This document shows positions 16,736 through 25,803 of a DNA stretch of 55,458 nt, piece after piece. Numbering within the stretch: position 1 is the first letter of the stretch; every line of letters begins with the position of its first letter. The notes beneath the pieces are model-generated. The model was not told where the DNA came from. It was given only the letters and a program-made list of their open reading frames with translations, and did not search any database. Source of the DNA: an uncultured Ruminococcus sp. (GTDB lineage Bacteria > Bacillota > Clostridia > Oscillospirales > Ruminococcaceae). The stretch is from positions 1 to 55,458 of the forward strand of contig CAMNFV010000002.1 in assembly GCA_946537515.1 (NCBI GenBank). Direction: 5' to 3'. The position numbers and the translations under genes were made by a program.

Positions 16736-18010
16736 GTGAAACATAAAAAGAAAGGAAGAAAACTTTTCACCTACCAGGCCAGAAACCGCAGAGTATTCAG
16801 CGATTATCATCCGGTTCGGTCTGCGATCGGAACAGCTGTCACGCTTGTACTGGTCGCGGTAATCGGATTTGTCGGTTATAATGTTGTCGGCCCGATTGTT
16901 ACCCGTCTGCACGAAGAAGAGGTCAATCCGACTGCTACAGCTGATCCGTATTTTACGGAGAAAACGGTGAATCAGGAGACACAGCCTGTTGCCGAAACGA
17001 TCGAATCCGTGACATCAACGACTATCACAACGATGCTGACAACGGAACAAACAACGACCGCGACAACAGAAGAACCGTTCCCTGCGAGATTTGCGGAGGA
17101 TGTTGATGTCGCGATGCTGGTCTCAGAGGAATCACTGGAAAGCCTGGACAGCGTGGAAAAGGCAGCAAAATCCTGCCGCGATCATGGATTCCGGTCGATG
17201 ATTCTTCCGCTGAAACTCAGTTCCGGCAAGCTGCAATATGCATCTTCTGTTGACAAAGCGGTTGCCTGCGGCGCTTCCAATGATTCCATGCTGACGCTGC
17301 GTGAGATTGTCAACGCAGCGAAGCGTTATCAGGTCAGCTGTGTCGCACAAATTTATACACTTGAAGACCACACGTTCCCGAATTATTTTATGGAAGGCTC
17401 ATATGTGTTTGAGGACGGAACCACGCGCTGGCTCGATAATAAGCCGGAGGAAGGCGGTCAGCCCTGGCTGAATCCGTTTGATGCAGCGTCCGCAGATTAT
17501 CTCGCAGGAATCGCCGCGGAGATTCAGAAGAGCGGATTTACGCAGATTATCTGCTGCGGAACAGTCTTCCCGTCATTTTTCCATTCCGATGCTGAAATTC
17601 TCGGCAGCCGCATCGAAGATCCTGTTCAGAGAAAAGACGCGCTGCTTTCTGTACTGAATCGCATCTCAGATGTTGCACCGACTGCGGGCCTTTACGCAGA
17701 TCTCTATGAAATTTCGCAGGGAACCGCGGAAGCATTCCAGCCCGGAGAGCTTCACATGGCGCCCGTTTACATCAGGATCAATCCGGAGGAATTCACCGAA
17801 CCGCTGTTTATCGGTGAACAGCGGTTTGATCCGGGCTCTCTTGCATTCCGTGAAAAGATCGAGATGCTCGCAGAGGCTGCACGCAGCGCATCCGGCTCCC
17901 ATGAAGTGATTCCGATTCTGCAAGCAGATTCGCTTACTGACGCCGATATTGATACGGCAGCGGATGTTCTCAGCGAAAACGGCTTCAAAAAAATCTGTTT
18001 ACAGCAATAA
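16736..18010 (+). CDS. Membrane-anchored extracytoplasmic TIM-barrel protein, putative glycoside hydrolase (DUF4015-like)
   Basis: GTG start; N-terminal TM; Thr-rich linker TSTTITTMLTTEQTTTATTEE; barrel-like VEKAAKSCRDHGFRSMILPLK...PWLNPFDAASADYLAGIAAEIQKSGFTQIICCG. Confidence 0.6.
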   Translation: MKHKKKGRKLFTYQARNRRVFSDYHPVRSAIGTAVTLVLVAVIGFVGYNVVGPIVTRLHEEEVNPTATADPYFTEKTVNQETQPVAETIESVTSTTITTMLTTEQTTTATTEEPFPARFAEDVDVAMLVSEESLESLDSVEKAAKSCRDHGFRSMILPLKLSSGKLQYASSVDKAVACGASNDSMLTLREIVNAAKRYQVSCVAQIYTLEDHTFPNYFMEGSYVFEDGTTRWLDNKPEEGGQPWLNPFDAASADYLAGIAAEIQKSGFTQIICCGTVFPSFFHSDAEILGSRIEDPVQRKDALLSVLNRISDVAPTAGLYADLYEISQGTAEAFQPGELHMAPVYIRINPEEFTEPLFIGEQRFDPGSLAFREKIEMLAEAARSASGSHEVIPILQADSLTDADIDTAADVLSENGFKKICLQQ

Positions 18011-18013
18011 ACA

Positions 18014-18050
18014 GCAGCCGATTCCGTCCGGGAATCGGCTTTCTGCTTTG
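18014..18050 (+). terminator. Terminator of the Rnf-like operon
   Basis: agccgattcc gtccg ggaatcggct ttctgcttt. Confidence 0.7.
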
Positions 18051-18190
18051 AATATTAGATTTACTATTTCGGATATTGTGTAAGTGTCAATTCGGCATGA
18101 AAATATATGCCAAATGGACCGCAAAATCGTTACAATCTGATAGATTTTGTCGAATCCAAAAAGAAATCATTGAAAATCCGCGTAAATCAC

Positions 18191-18219
18191 TTGCAAAAAT
18201 GAAATAAATATGATATACT
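18191..18219 (+). promoter_or_regulatory. Promoter for cmk operon
   Basis: TTGCAA - 17 bp - TATACT. Confidence 0.6.
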
Positions 18220-18260
18220 ATAAAGGAATATCAATGTCGTGTACTAGGAGGAACTGAAAT

Positions 18261-18929
18261 ATGTCAAAGAACATCGCGATCGACGGACCTTCCGGTGCCG
18301 GAAAAAGCACGCTAGCACGCCGGTTGGCTGCAAAGCTCGGCTTTATTTACGTTGATACCGGCGCTCTTTACCGCGCGATCGCACTCAGTATGCTTCGCCG
18401 GAACGCCGAAACAGAAGAACAGATCATCGGCAGTCTGCCGGAGCTGGATGTAACGCTTCAGTACATTGACGGCGAGCAGCATGTTTTCGCAAACGGCGAA
18501 GATGTGTCCGGCCTGATTCGTACCCCGGAAGTGACCATGAAAGCTTCCCGTGTATCCGCAATTCCGGAAGTCCGGAAGTATCTTTTCGATCTGCAGCAGA
18601 ATCTTGCACGAGAGAATTCGGTTGTCATGGACGGAAGAGATATCGGAACCGTGGTTCTGCCGAATGCTGATGTGAAAATTTTCCTGACGGCATCGCCTGA
18701 AAAAAGAGCGATGCGCCGCTGGCTTGAGATGCAGGAGAAGAACATTGTCGGACAGACATATGAAGAAGTTCTTGCAGATGTCATTCGCCGCGATGAACAG
18801 GATATGAACCGCGAGATTGCTCCGCTCAAGCAAGCCGACGATGCGATTCTCGTTGATACATCAGATCTGAATCTGGAGGAGTCTGAAAAGCTTCTTCTGA
18901 AAGTATGTAAGGAGAACCTCGAAAAATGA
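18261..18929 (+). CDS. cmk: Cytidylate kinase
   Basis: IAIDGPSGAGKSTLARRLA, YVDTGALYRAIAL, VMDGRDIGTVVLPNA, RRDEQDMNREIAPL. Confidence 0.95.
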   Translation: MSKNIAIDGPSGAGKSTLARRLAAKLGFIYVDTGALYRAIALSMLRRNAETEEQIIGSLPELDVTLQYIDGEQHVFANGEDVSGLIRTPEVTMKASRVSAIPEVRKYLFDLQQNLARENSVVMDGRDIGTVVLPNADVKIFLTASPEKRAMRRWLEMQEKNIVGQTYEEVLADVIRRDEQDMNREIAPLKQADDAILVDTSDLNLEESEKLLLKVCKENLEK

Positions 18930-21307
18930 ACGGGTTTTACAAATTTGCCATGACCGTCATGCGGCTCGTCATGCCGCTGTGGTATAAAATTGATGCCGAC
19001 GGTATGGAGTATCTTCCGGAGGAAGGCGGCTATCTGTTTGTCAGCAACCACCGGAGTATGGCAGATCCGATCCTGATCGGTGTGCAGAATCCGAAAACGC
19101 AGTTCTGTTTTCTCGCGAAACAGGAATTGTTCTCCGATGGCTTTATCGGGTGGTTACTGAAAAATCTCGGTGCTGTCGCGATTGACCGGGGAACAGGGGA
19201 CACCAATCCGCTTGAAGAGATTGAATTCCGCCTGCAAAACGGTGAGAATGCGTTGATTTTTCCGGAGGGTACACGTTCAAAAGACGGTACACTCGGAAAA
19301 TTCAAAACCGGTGCTGCGCTGATTGCTGCACAGACCGGCGTACCGATTGTTCCGGTCGGAATATTCTTTGATGACGATGAGCTGCATTTCCGCAGTACCA
19401 TTCATATCCGTTATGGCCAGCCGTTTCAGATTCCGCAGACGGATCCAAAAAATCCGTCGCCGGCTGTTCTGAAACAGGTTCGGCAGGAAATGACGAAAAA
19501 TGTCTCCGCGCTTCTGACTATGGATCCATACGGAGATCCGGCACTTGAAATGAAACATACTGCGAATTCGGATGCAGAAGATACCGAAAAAACCAAGACG
19601 AAGAAATCTGCGGAAGAAAATCTGAAATCGGAGGTTACAGAAAAGAAAATGAGCAAGCAGAATCAGAACGAAAAGAATCATAAGGAGAAACCTGAAGAAG
19701 AAAAGGATATCCTGAAGGATATCGAAGAAGAAATCGACGAAGTCGAAGATGATATCAAAGAAGCAGAGGAAAAGGCCGATGAAGCTGCTGAAACCGTTAA
19801 GGAAGCTGGCAAAAAGGCCGTAAAGGAAACCTCTGATGCGATTGATGAACTTGATGAAAAAGAAGAGAAGGAAGCGAAAAAGGCAGCATCTGCTATGAAA
19901 ACTTCTGATTCCTTCAAAAAGCGCATCAAGGATACGGAAAAGGATATCGAAGAAAAGTTCGATGAGGATGATTTCTTCGATGAGGATGAGAAATCTAAGA
20001 AGCAAAAGAAGGACAAGGCCGAAGAAGCTGTTGACGACGCTGAGGAAAAATTCTTTGAGGAAGAAGATTTTGATGAGGACTTCGACTTCGATGAAAAGCC
20101 CGGCCTCTTCAGCGGACTCTCTCTGAAGAATCCGTTTAAGAAGAAGAAAAAGGATAGCTTCGACGATTTCGACGATGATTTTGATGATGATCTCGATGAA
20201 GACAATCCCGATAACGCATACGAAGAGGAAGAGTATGATGACGATGACTATGATGACGAGGAAGTCGTCGGCAGAAGAATTGACTACGGCAAAATCGCGC
20301 TGATTCTGACGTTTGTGATTCTCGGTATCTTCGCGATTGATTTTATCATTCGTCTGTGGAATGATTATAAGCAGACAAAGGGACTGCTGGATCTTCAGAA
20401 TCAGTCCTCTAAGGTTGAATCTATGGTAGATTCTTCTGCTGAAACTGATGAAGCTCCGACCTCTGAAACAAGCTATGTTGAGACACTTGAAACAGAAGAA
20501 ACAACGACGCTTCAGCAGGAAACCGCTGCTTCGACAACGACTACCACAGCTGTAACAGTTGATAACAGAGATACGCAGACGATCGAAGTGACAAACGATT
20601 CGCTGCATAACGGCAGCCTCGTTCTCGTTGACGGAACACATCAAATGGTCGCCGCGCCGGCGCTCGTTACCTTTGCAAGCTTCGGCCCGCAGCATCTGCG
20701 TCTTGTCAGCACAGAGATGACGGTTGATTCTTCCCTTGCAACGCCGATCACAAACTGGTTCAATGATTTCTTCGCTGCAACCGGTCTCGGCAACGTCATG
20801 GTATACTCCACGACCGGCACACCGGGTTATCCGCCGTACTCCGTAGCAATTCCGGAGCGTTCTACCGGTCTGACGCTGGATCTCGCGATCCTGAATGAAG
20901 CAGCAGCAAGCCACTCCCCGTATACACCGGACGGCAATTATGCATGGCTGACCGAACATGCTGCTGATTACGGCTTTATCGTTCGTTATCCGGCCGGCAA
21001 GGAAGACAAGACCGGCATGGACGCTATGACATGGCACTTCCGTTATGTCGGTGCGCCGCACGCAAAGTATATGTATGACAACGATCTCTGCCTTGAGGAA
21101 TACCTCGAAGAGATCAAGAAGCATACCGTCAGCACAGATCATCTTGAGACGACTGTAAACGGTGTCAACTATGAAATGTTCTATGTTGCATCTGCTGATA
21201 CCGGTACAACAACCGAAATCAAGTATCCGATGACACCGGACGGCTCTACGCCGATCATTTCCGGCGATAATAACGGCGGTTTCATCGTCGCAGTTGTAAA
21301 GCAGTAA
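18926..21307 (+). CDS. Fusion protein: N-terminal 1-acyl-sn-glycerol-3-phosphate acyltransferase (PlsC) + highly charged linker + TM + C-terminal degenerate VanY/M15-like D,D-carboxypeptidase domain
   Basis: PlsC: SNHRSMADP, FPEGTRSKDG. TM: IALILTFVILGIFAIDFIIRLW. VanY-like: WLTEHAADYGFIVRYPAGKEDKTG...WHFRYVGAPHAKYMYDNDLCLEEYLEEI. Confidence 0.8.
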   Translation: MNGFYKFAMTVMRLVMPLWYKIDADGMEYLPEEGGYLFVSNHRSMADPILIGVQNPKTQFCFLAKQELFSDGFIGWLLKNLGAVAIDRGTGDTNPLEEIEFRLQNGENALIFPEGTRSKDGTLGKFKTGAALIAAQTGVPIVPVGIFFDDDELHFRSTIHIRYGQPFQIPQTDPKNPSPAVLKQVRQEMTKNVSALLTMDPYGDPALEMKHTANSDAEDTEKTKTKKSAEENLKSEVTEKKMSKQNQNEKNHKEKPEEEKDILKDIEEEIDEVEDDIKEAEEKADEAAETVKEAGKKAVKETSDAIDELDEKEEKEAKKAASAMKTSDSFKKRIKDTEKDIEEKFDEDDFFDEDEKSKKQKKDKAEEAVDDAEEKFFEEEDFDEDFDFDEKPGLFSGLSLKNPFKKKKKDSFDDFDDDFDDDLDEDNPDNAYEEEEYDDDDYDDEEVVGRRIDYGKIALILTFVILGIFAIDFIIRLWNDYKQTKGLLDLQNQSSKVESMVDSSAETDEAPTSETSYVETLETEETTTLQQETAASTTTTTAVTVDNRDTQTIEVTNDSLHNGSLVLVDGTHQMVAAPALVTFASFGPQHLRLVSTEMTVDSSLATPITNWFNDFFAATGLGNVMVYSTTGTPGYPPYSVAIPERSTGLTLDLAILNEAAASHSPYTPDGNYAWLTEHAADYGFIVRYPAGKEDKTGMDAMTWHFRYVGAPHAKYMYDNDLCLEEYLEEIKKHTVSTDHLETTVNGVNYEMFYVASADTGTTTEIKYPMTPDGSTPIISGDNNGGFIVAVVKQ

Positions 21308-21317
21308 TCTTATCAGA

Positions 21318-21354
21318 AAAATGCCCGGGAAAAATACCCGGGCATTTTTATTCG
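21318..21354 (+). terminator. Rho-independent terminator
   Basis: aatgcccggg aaaaata cccgggcattttta. Confidence 0.85.
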
Positions 21355-21429
21355 ATTTTGCAGATTTTTTGTAACCGATTCAATCATACTGCTGACTTAT
21401 AGAGTGAAGGACCTTCACGAAAGGATGTG

Positions 21430-21996
21430 ATGTACATGAACGACGATCAGATTATTGCGTTACTTGAGCAGCGCAGCGAGCGGGCACTCGTTGAAATACG
21501 GCATAAATACGGCAAAAGCTGTCAGACAATCGCACTTCGTTTTCTCGGGGACACGCTGGATGCTGATGAAATCGTGAATGACACATTGCTCCATACCTGG
21601 AACGCAATTCCGCCTGCGAAACCCAAAAATCTGTTTTCTTATCTCGCGGCAATCACGAAACGGAAGGCGATCAATCGCTATGAATATGAGCACGCTGTCA
21701 AGCGCGGCGGCAAATGTGAGCAGAATGCCGTGCTTGATGAGCTGGCTTCCTGTATTCCGTCTGATGAAAATGTCCCTGAGAAGATTGAGCAGCAGCAGCT
21801 GAGTGCTGCAATCAATCAGTTTCTACGGTCATTAAAAGCATTGGATCGTGCGATTATGATTCAGCGATATGTCAATCTGCACTCTGTCCGTGAAATCGCA
21901 GAAAGCTATCAGATTTCGGAGAGCAAAGTCAAAATTACGCTGATGCGTACCCGAAAAAAGCTGCGCAGCTATCTTGAGCAGGAGGAGTGGCTATGA
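21430..21996 (+). CDS. ECF RNA polymerase sigma factor
   Basis: LGDTLDADEIVNDTLLHTWNAIPPAKPKNLFSYLAAITKRKAINRY; LDRAIMIQRYVNLHSVREIAESYQISESKVKITLMRTRKKLRSYL. Confidence 0.9.
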   Translation: MYMNDDQIIALLEQRSERALVEIRHKYGKSCQTIALRFLGDTLDADEIVNDTLLHTWNAIPPAKPKNLFSYLAAITKRKAINRYEYEHAVKRGGKCEQNAVLDELASCIPSDENVPEKIEQQQLSAAINQFLRSLKALDRAIMIQRYVNLHSVREIAESYQISESKVKITLMRTRKKLRSYLEQEEWL

Positions 21997-23657
21997 ACAA
22001 ATTTGATCTCTATCGTGCGTTCCAGGATATCAGTCCGGATCTTATGGAAGAAGCAGAGCGGCTGACAGTTCAGGAACCGCAATACCACGACGAAAAATCA
22101 AAAAAACGCTTGCTCTTCCTGAGAACCCACGAGGAGGAAATCATGAGTAAGCAGAATAAACCGATTCGCATGTTGACGGGAATTGCGGCGGTGATCGCGG
22201 TATGCAGCATCGGTGTCGCCGGGTACTACGCGATTCATCCTAAGATTGCAGGTCAGCCGGAATCGTCAGCAAATATGACAGCTGATACGACGAATCTGAC
22301 AGAAGAAACTGTCACAGCAGACGCCGTAACATCCACCACCGCTTCAGAAACCGATCAGAATCTCCCGGTAGATTTGATTGAGGAGACCGTAACACAGATT
22401 CAGGAGACTGACACAAACCCTGACATACTTGAGGAAGATCAGCGCAGGATTGATGACAACAGTGCTTCATGGGGCGTCGGGGCAAACTTGTATTCCGATT
22501 CGCCGCATGCGCTGAATCCGGAATTAGTTTACAACGGCGAAAAAGTCTGCCTTGATCTCAATTTCATCCTTGATCTCTACGGAACGAATATTCCGGATTC
22601 CGTTCCTGTGACGATCGTCATGATGCAGGACGGTGAAATCATCCCTGTTTCTCTCACCAAAAACGGCAAGCCGGAAACGTCGCTGACATTTGATAAGCCG
22701 ATTGACAAGAAATACTATACCAATCGTCTGATAATTAGAATGAAAGAACATCTTGGTGATGATACGGTTCAGAAGATCGGAGATAGTCTTGGAAAGATTA
22801 GTGGAATCACGGAAGTCAAGCATCGCATGAAAACGCCGGGCACAATGGGCTACAATACGTATGACGTCAAGCTGAAGAGCGAGCTGCTTGCAAATGACGA
22901 AAACCTTTATGTTGAGATCCGGGATAAAATCTATGCGATCTCCGAAATTGAAAAGGTCGAACGGGTTGAAGAAAGAAGCAGTTCTCAGGAATCTAATGAT
23001 ACAACGCAGACCGTTTGGTTTACGCCGCATTGTCGTTCCAATAATAGCTGCCTGTCTACAGCAGTCATTTATCATTACGCAAACGCCCAATACCCGGCAC
23101 AAGGTTACCTTTGCTTCAACGTTCGGACGCGGCTTTATTGCCCCGAACCGGATACGGAATGTGATTCTTCTGCTTATTATCAGGTGGCGGCAGACGATGA
23201 CTATATAGACTTTCCTGAAGCTATGATGGATGAAAATTTTACAGGTTCAAACGGTATTGCAGTCGGAGCCTGCCAGAACTACAGCTTCGACGCCGGTCCG
23301 AATAAATACAGTATCGGGAATCCAATAGGGAATTATGCTGAGACGCTCAACCGAAATGAAATCTATCTCAAAACGCATTTAGATAGACAAACGATAGAGA
23401 ATTTTCATATGCCTGAAAAAATGTACGCGCTTCTGCTCTGTGACGGAAAGCCGGTCGGGCTTGCAAACGGCAAAGATTCGGTTCTTTTTGATTTTGATCC
23501 TGCAAAAACGCTGAATTATAAGCTGAATCTTGATCCTTCGATCACAGACGGCGAACACAGCTTCTGTGTCTTTCTGGCACCGGCGGTTGATACGGAATGT
23601 GATTTGAATACAATCCCGTATGAATGGTACAGCATGATGCTTAATGTGCAGTCATAA
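21993..23657 (+). CDS. Putative membrane-anchored anti-sigma factor with large extracytoplasmic domain
   Basis: Start overlaps sigma stop (ATGA); short cytoplasmic N-term, TM (MLTGIAAVIAVCSIGVAGYYAI), Thr-rich linker, ~450-aa exterior domain. Confidence 0.7.
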   Translation: MNKFDLYRAFQDISPDLMEEAERLTVQEPQYHDEKSKKRLLFLRTHEEEIMSKQNKPIRMLTGIAAVIAVCSIGVAGYYAIHPKIAGQPESSANMTADTTNLTEETVTADAVTSTTASETDQNLPVDLIEETVTQIQETDTNPDILEEDQRRIDDNSASWGVGANLYSDSPHALNPELVYNGEKVCLDLNFILDLYGTNIPDSVPVTIVMMQDGEIIPVSLTKNGKPETSLTFDKPIDKKYYTNRLIIRMKEHLGDDTVQKIGDSLGKISGITEVKHRMKTPGTMGYNTYDVKLKSELLANDENLYVEIRDKIYAISEIEKVERVEERSSSQESNDTTQTVWFTPHCRSNNSCLSTAVIYHYANAQYPAQGYLCFNVRTRLYCPEPDTECDSSAYYQVAADDDYIDFPEAMMDENFTGSNGIAVGACQNYSFDAGPNKYSIGNPIGNYAETLNRNEIYLKTHLDRQTIENFHMPEKMYALLLCDGKPVGLANGKDSVLFDFDPAKTLNYKLNLDPSITDGEHSFCVFLAPAVDTECDLNTIPYEWYSMMLNVQS

Positions 23658-23662
23658 GAAAA

Positions 23663-23697
23663 CAGCCGCATACCGGTTCTGGTATGCGGCTTGGTTT
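23663..23697. terminator. Terminator between convergent genes
   Basis: ccgcatacc ggttct ggtatgcgg stem. Confidence 0.7.
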
Positions 23698-25740
23698 TTA
23701 CAGCAGATGCGTGATTCCGACGATGATCATGCACAGCGTGATGCCGATGACAGTCGGGAGCAGAAATGCGGCGAATGTCCAGCGTTTGCTTCGCGTTTCT
23801 TTGTAAACGGTCAGCAGCGTCGTCGCACAAGGGGAATGGAACAGCGTAAAAATCAGAAAACAGACGGCTGTTCGCATTGTCCAGCCGTGGGATGTCAGCA
23901 GGCTGTGCAGCGAATCGAGTGAATCGTAATCGGTCAGCGTGCTGCATCCGAGATAAGCTGTCAAGGCAACCGGCAGGACGATCTCATTCGCCGGGAGGCC
24001 CAGCAGAAATGCCAGCAGCATGACGCCGTCCAGCCCGATCAGCGCACCGGGCGGCTCCATAAATCCAGCAAGCCATTGCAGCAAGGATTGTCCGCAAATA
24101 CAGATGTTTGCGAGCATCCAGATCAAGAGACTGACCGGCGCCGCGGTCATGACAGCTCTGCCAAGTACGAAAATTGTCCTGTCCAGCACAGAGCGCAGGA
24201 TCACATGACCAATCTGCGGTTTGCGATAAGGCGGCAGCTCCAGAATAAAGGACGAAGGCTGCCCGCGCAGAAAAGTTCGGCTCAGGAACATAGATGCCGC
24301 AAAGGTCACGGCGACACAGAGCAAAATCAGGAGCGTCATAATGCCCGCTGAACGCAGCGATGAAAGCATATCATCTCCGGCAAAAAAGATACTGAGGATT
24401 GCGAGCAGCGCCGGAAATCTGCCATTGCAGGGGACAAGAGAATTCGTCAGAATGGCTATCAGCCGTTCCCGTTTGCTCTGAATGATCCTGCATTCTGTGA
24501 CGCCCACTGCATTGCAGCCAAAGCCCATTGTCATGGTCAGCGCCTGTTTGCCGCAGGCTCTGCACTTTGCACAGCAATGATCAAGATTAAAAGCGATCCG
24601 CGGCAGCAATCCGACATCTTCCAGCAGCGTAAACATCGGAAAGAAAATCGCCATAGGCGGCAGCATCACAGAAACTACCCAACCGGTTCCGCGTAAAATA
24701 CCGTCAATGATTGCGCCGGAAAGCCATTGCGGGCAATGCAGCATTCCTGCTAAATTCCGAAGCGCCGTGCAGATTGCTGCAAAGAAATCTGACAGCAGCG
24801 CAGAGGGATAATTTGCGCCGACCATTGTCACCCAGAAGATCAAGAGCAGCAAACAAATCATGATCGGGTATTTCCAGAATTTCCCGGCGACAAATTTGTC
24901 AATCTGTCTGTCATGATTCTTGCATCGCGTACTGTATTTTATTGTATCTGCGCAGATTTCACTTGCTTTCTGAATTGCAGCAACATGATCAAGCGTATAC
25001 GGTTCAGACGCTTCAGATTGATCGTTTACGACTGCATCCAGCAGGGGACGGAGCGTTGATTTCTTCTTTGCGGCAACGCCGAACACAGGCATATGCAGAT
25101 GCATGGAGATTTTGTTCAAGTCCGTTTTGATCTCCTTTTTCGCTGCTTCATCCATGAGGTTCATGCATAATATCACATGTTCGCCAGCAGCCTGCAATTC
25201 CAGCGCAAGCGCAATGCCGCGAACAGGACAGGTTGCATCGCAGACACAAATTACGAGATCATGCGGAATTTCGCGCAGCACGCGGGCTGTTATCGCTTCT
25301 TCCGCAGATGAAGCATCAATCGCATAAGTACCCGGCGTATCAATACAGCGGATTTGTTCGCCTTGAATATGGATACACCCCTCTGCACCGCTCACAGTTT
25401 TGCCGCACCAGTTTCCGGTATGCTGATGCAGCCCGGTCATCGCATTGAATATTGTGCTCTTTCCGACATTCGGATTCCCGACAAGCAAGACGGTTCGTTT
25501 ATGCGTCAGGCGCTGCACAAAGATTTTGTCACAGTCCTCTTTGCGAAGCGCGAGCGTGACGCCGTGTATTTCAAATGCAATCGGTGAGCCGCCGCTTCCG
25601 TGCATGACTACTTTCAACTTTGAATCAATGATGATTCCAAGTTCCGCAAGACGTTTTTTTTCATTATCATCTGTCCGTATATCCGAAATCACAGCGAGAC
25701 AGCCGTCCGGCAGCGCGGATAACGGTTCTGCGTCATACAA
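23698..25740 (-). CDS. feoB: Ferrous iron transport protein: FeoA-like domain fused to FeoB
   Basis: N-terminal FeoA-like SH3 domain (RLAELGIIIDSKLKVVMHGSGGSPIAFEIHGVTLALRKED), then VLLVGNPNVGKSTIFNAMTG, DTPGTYAI, NLMDEA, and FeoB Gate/membrane domains. TTG start. Confidence 0.9.
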   Translation of the reverse strand: MYDAEPLSALPDGCLAVISDIRTDDNEKKRLAELGIIIDSKLKVVMHGSGGSPIAFEIHGVTLALRKEDCDKIFVQRLTHKRTVLLVGNPNVGKSTIFNAMTGLHQHTGNWCGKTVSGAEGCIHIQGEQIRCIDTPGTYAIDASSAEEAITARVLREIPHDLVICVCDATCPVRGIALALELQAAGEHVILCMNLMDEAAKKEIKTDLNKISMHLHMPVFGVAAKKKSTLRPLLDAVVNDQSEASEPYTLDHVAAIQKASEICADTIKYSTRCKNHDRQIDKFVAGKFWKYPIMICLLLLIFWVTMVGANYPSALLSDFFAAICTALRNLAGMLHCPQWLSGAIIDGILRGTGWVVSVMLPPMAIFFPMFTLLEDVGLLPRIAFNLDHCCAKCRACGKQALTMTMGFGCNAVGVTECRIIQSKRERLIAILTNSLVPCNGRFPALLAILSIFFAGDDMLSSLRSAGIMTLLILLCVAVTFAASMFLSRTFLRGQPSSFILELPPYRKPQIGHVILRSVLDRTIFVLGRAVMTAAPVSLLIWMLANICICGQSLLQWLAGFMEPPGALIGLDGVMLLAFLLGLPANEIVLPVALTAYLGCSTLTDYDSLDSLHSLLTSHGWTMRTAVCFLIFTLFHSPCATTLLTVYKETRSKRWTFAAFLLPTVIGITLCMIIVGITHLL

Positions 25741-25742
25741 AT

Positions 25743-25790
25743 AATCACCCCTTCATAGTCTGATTGATAACAGAATATGAAAGGGTGATT
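25743..25790 (-). promoter_or_regulatory. Strong intercistronic hairpin sequestering the feoAB Shine-Dalgarno
   Basis: Arms aatcaccccttcata (25743-25757) / tatgaaagggtgatt (25776-25790), one G-U pair. SD-like AAGGGGTG lies in the feoAB-proximal arm. Confidence 0.6.
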
Positions 25791-25803
25791 GTTTTTGTGC
25801 ATT

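Noticed and set aside
19277-21142. 621-aa minus-strand ORF antisense to the PlsC fusion
   Set aside because: Low-complexity Phe/Ile/Leu translation complementary to the acidic/Lys-rich linker; no RBS. Codon-bias mirror ORF.
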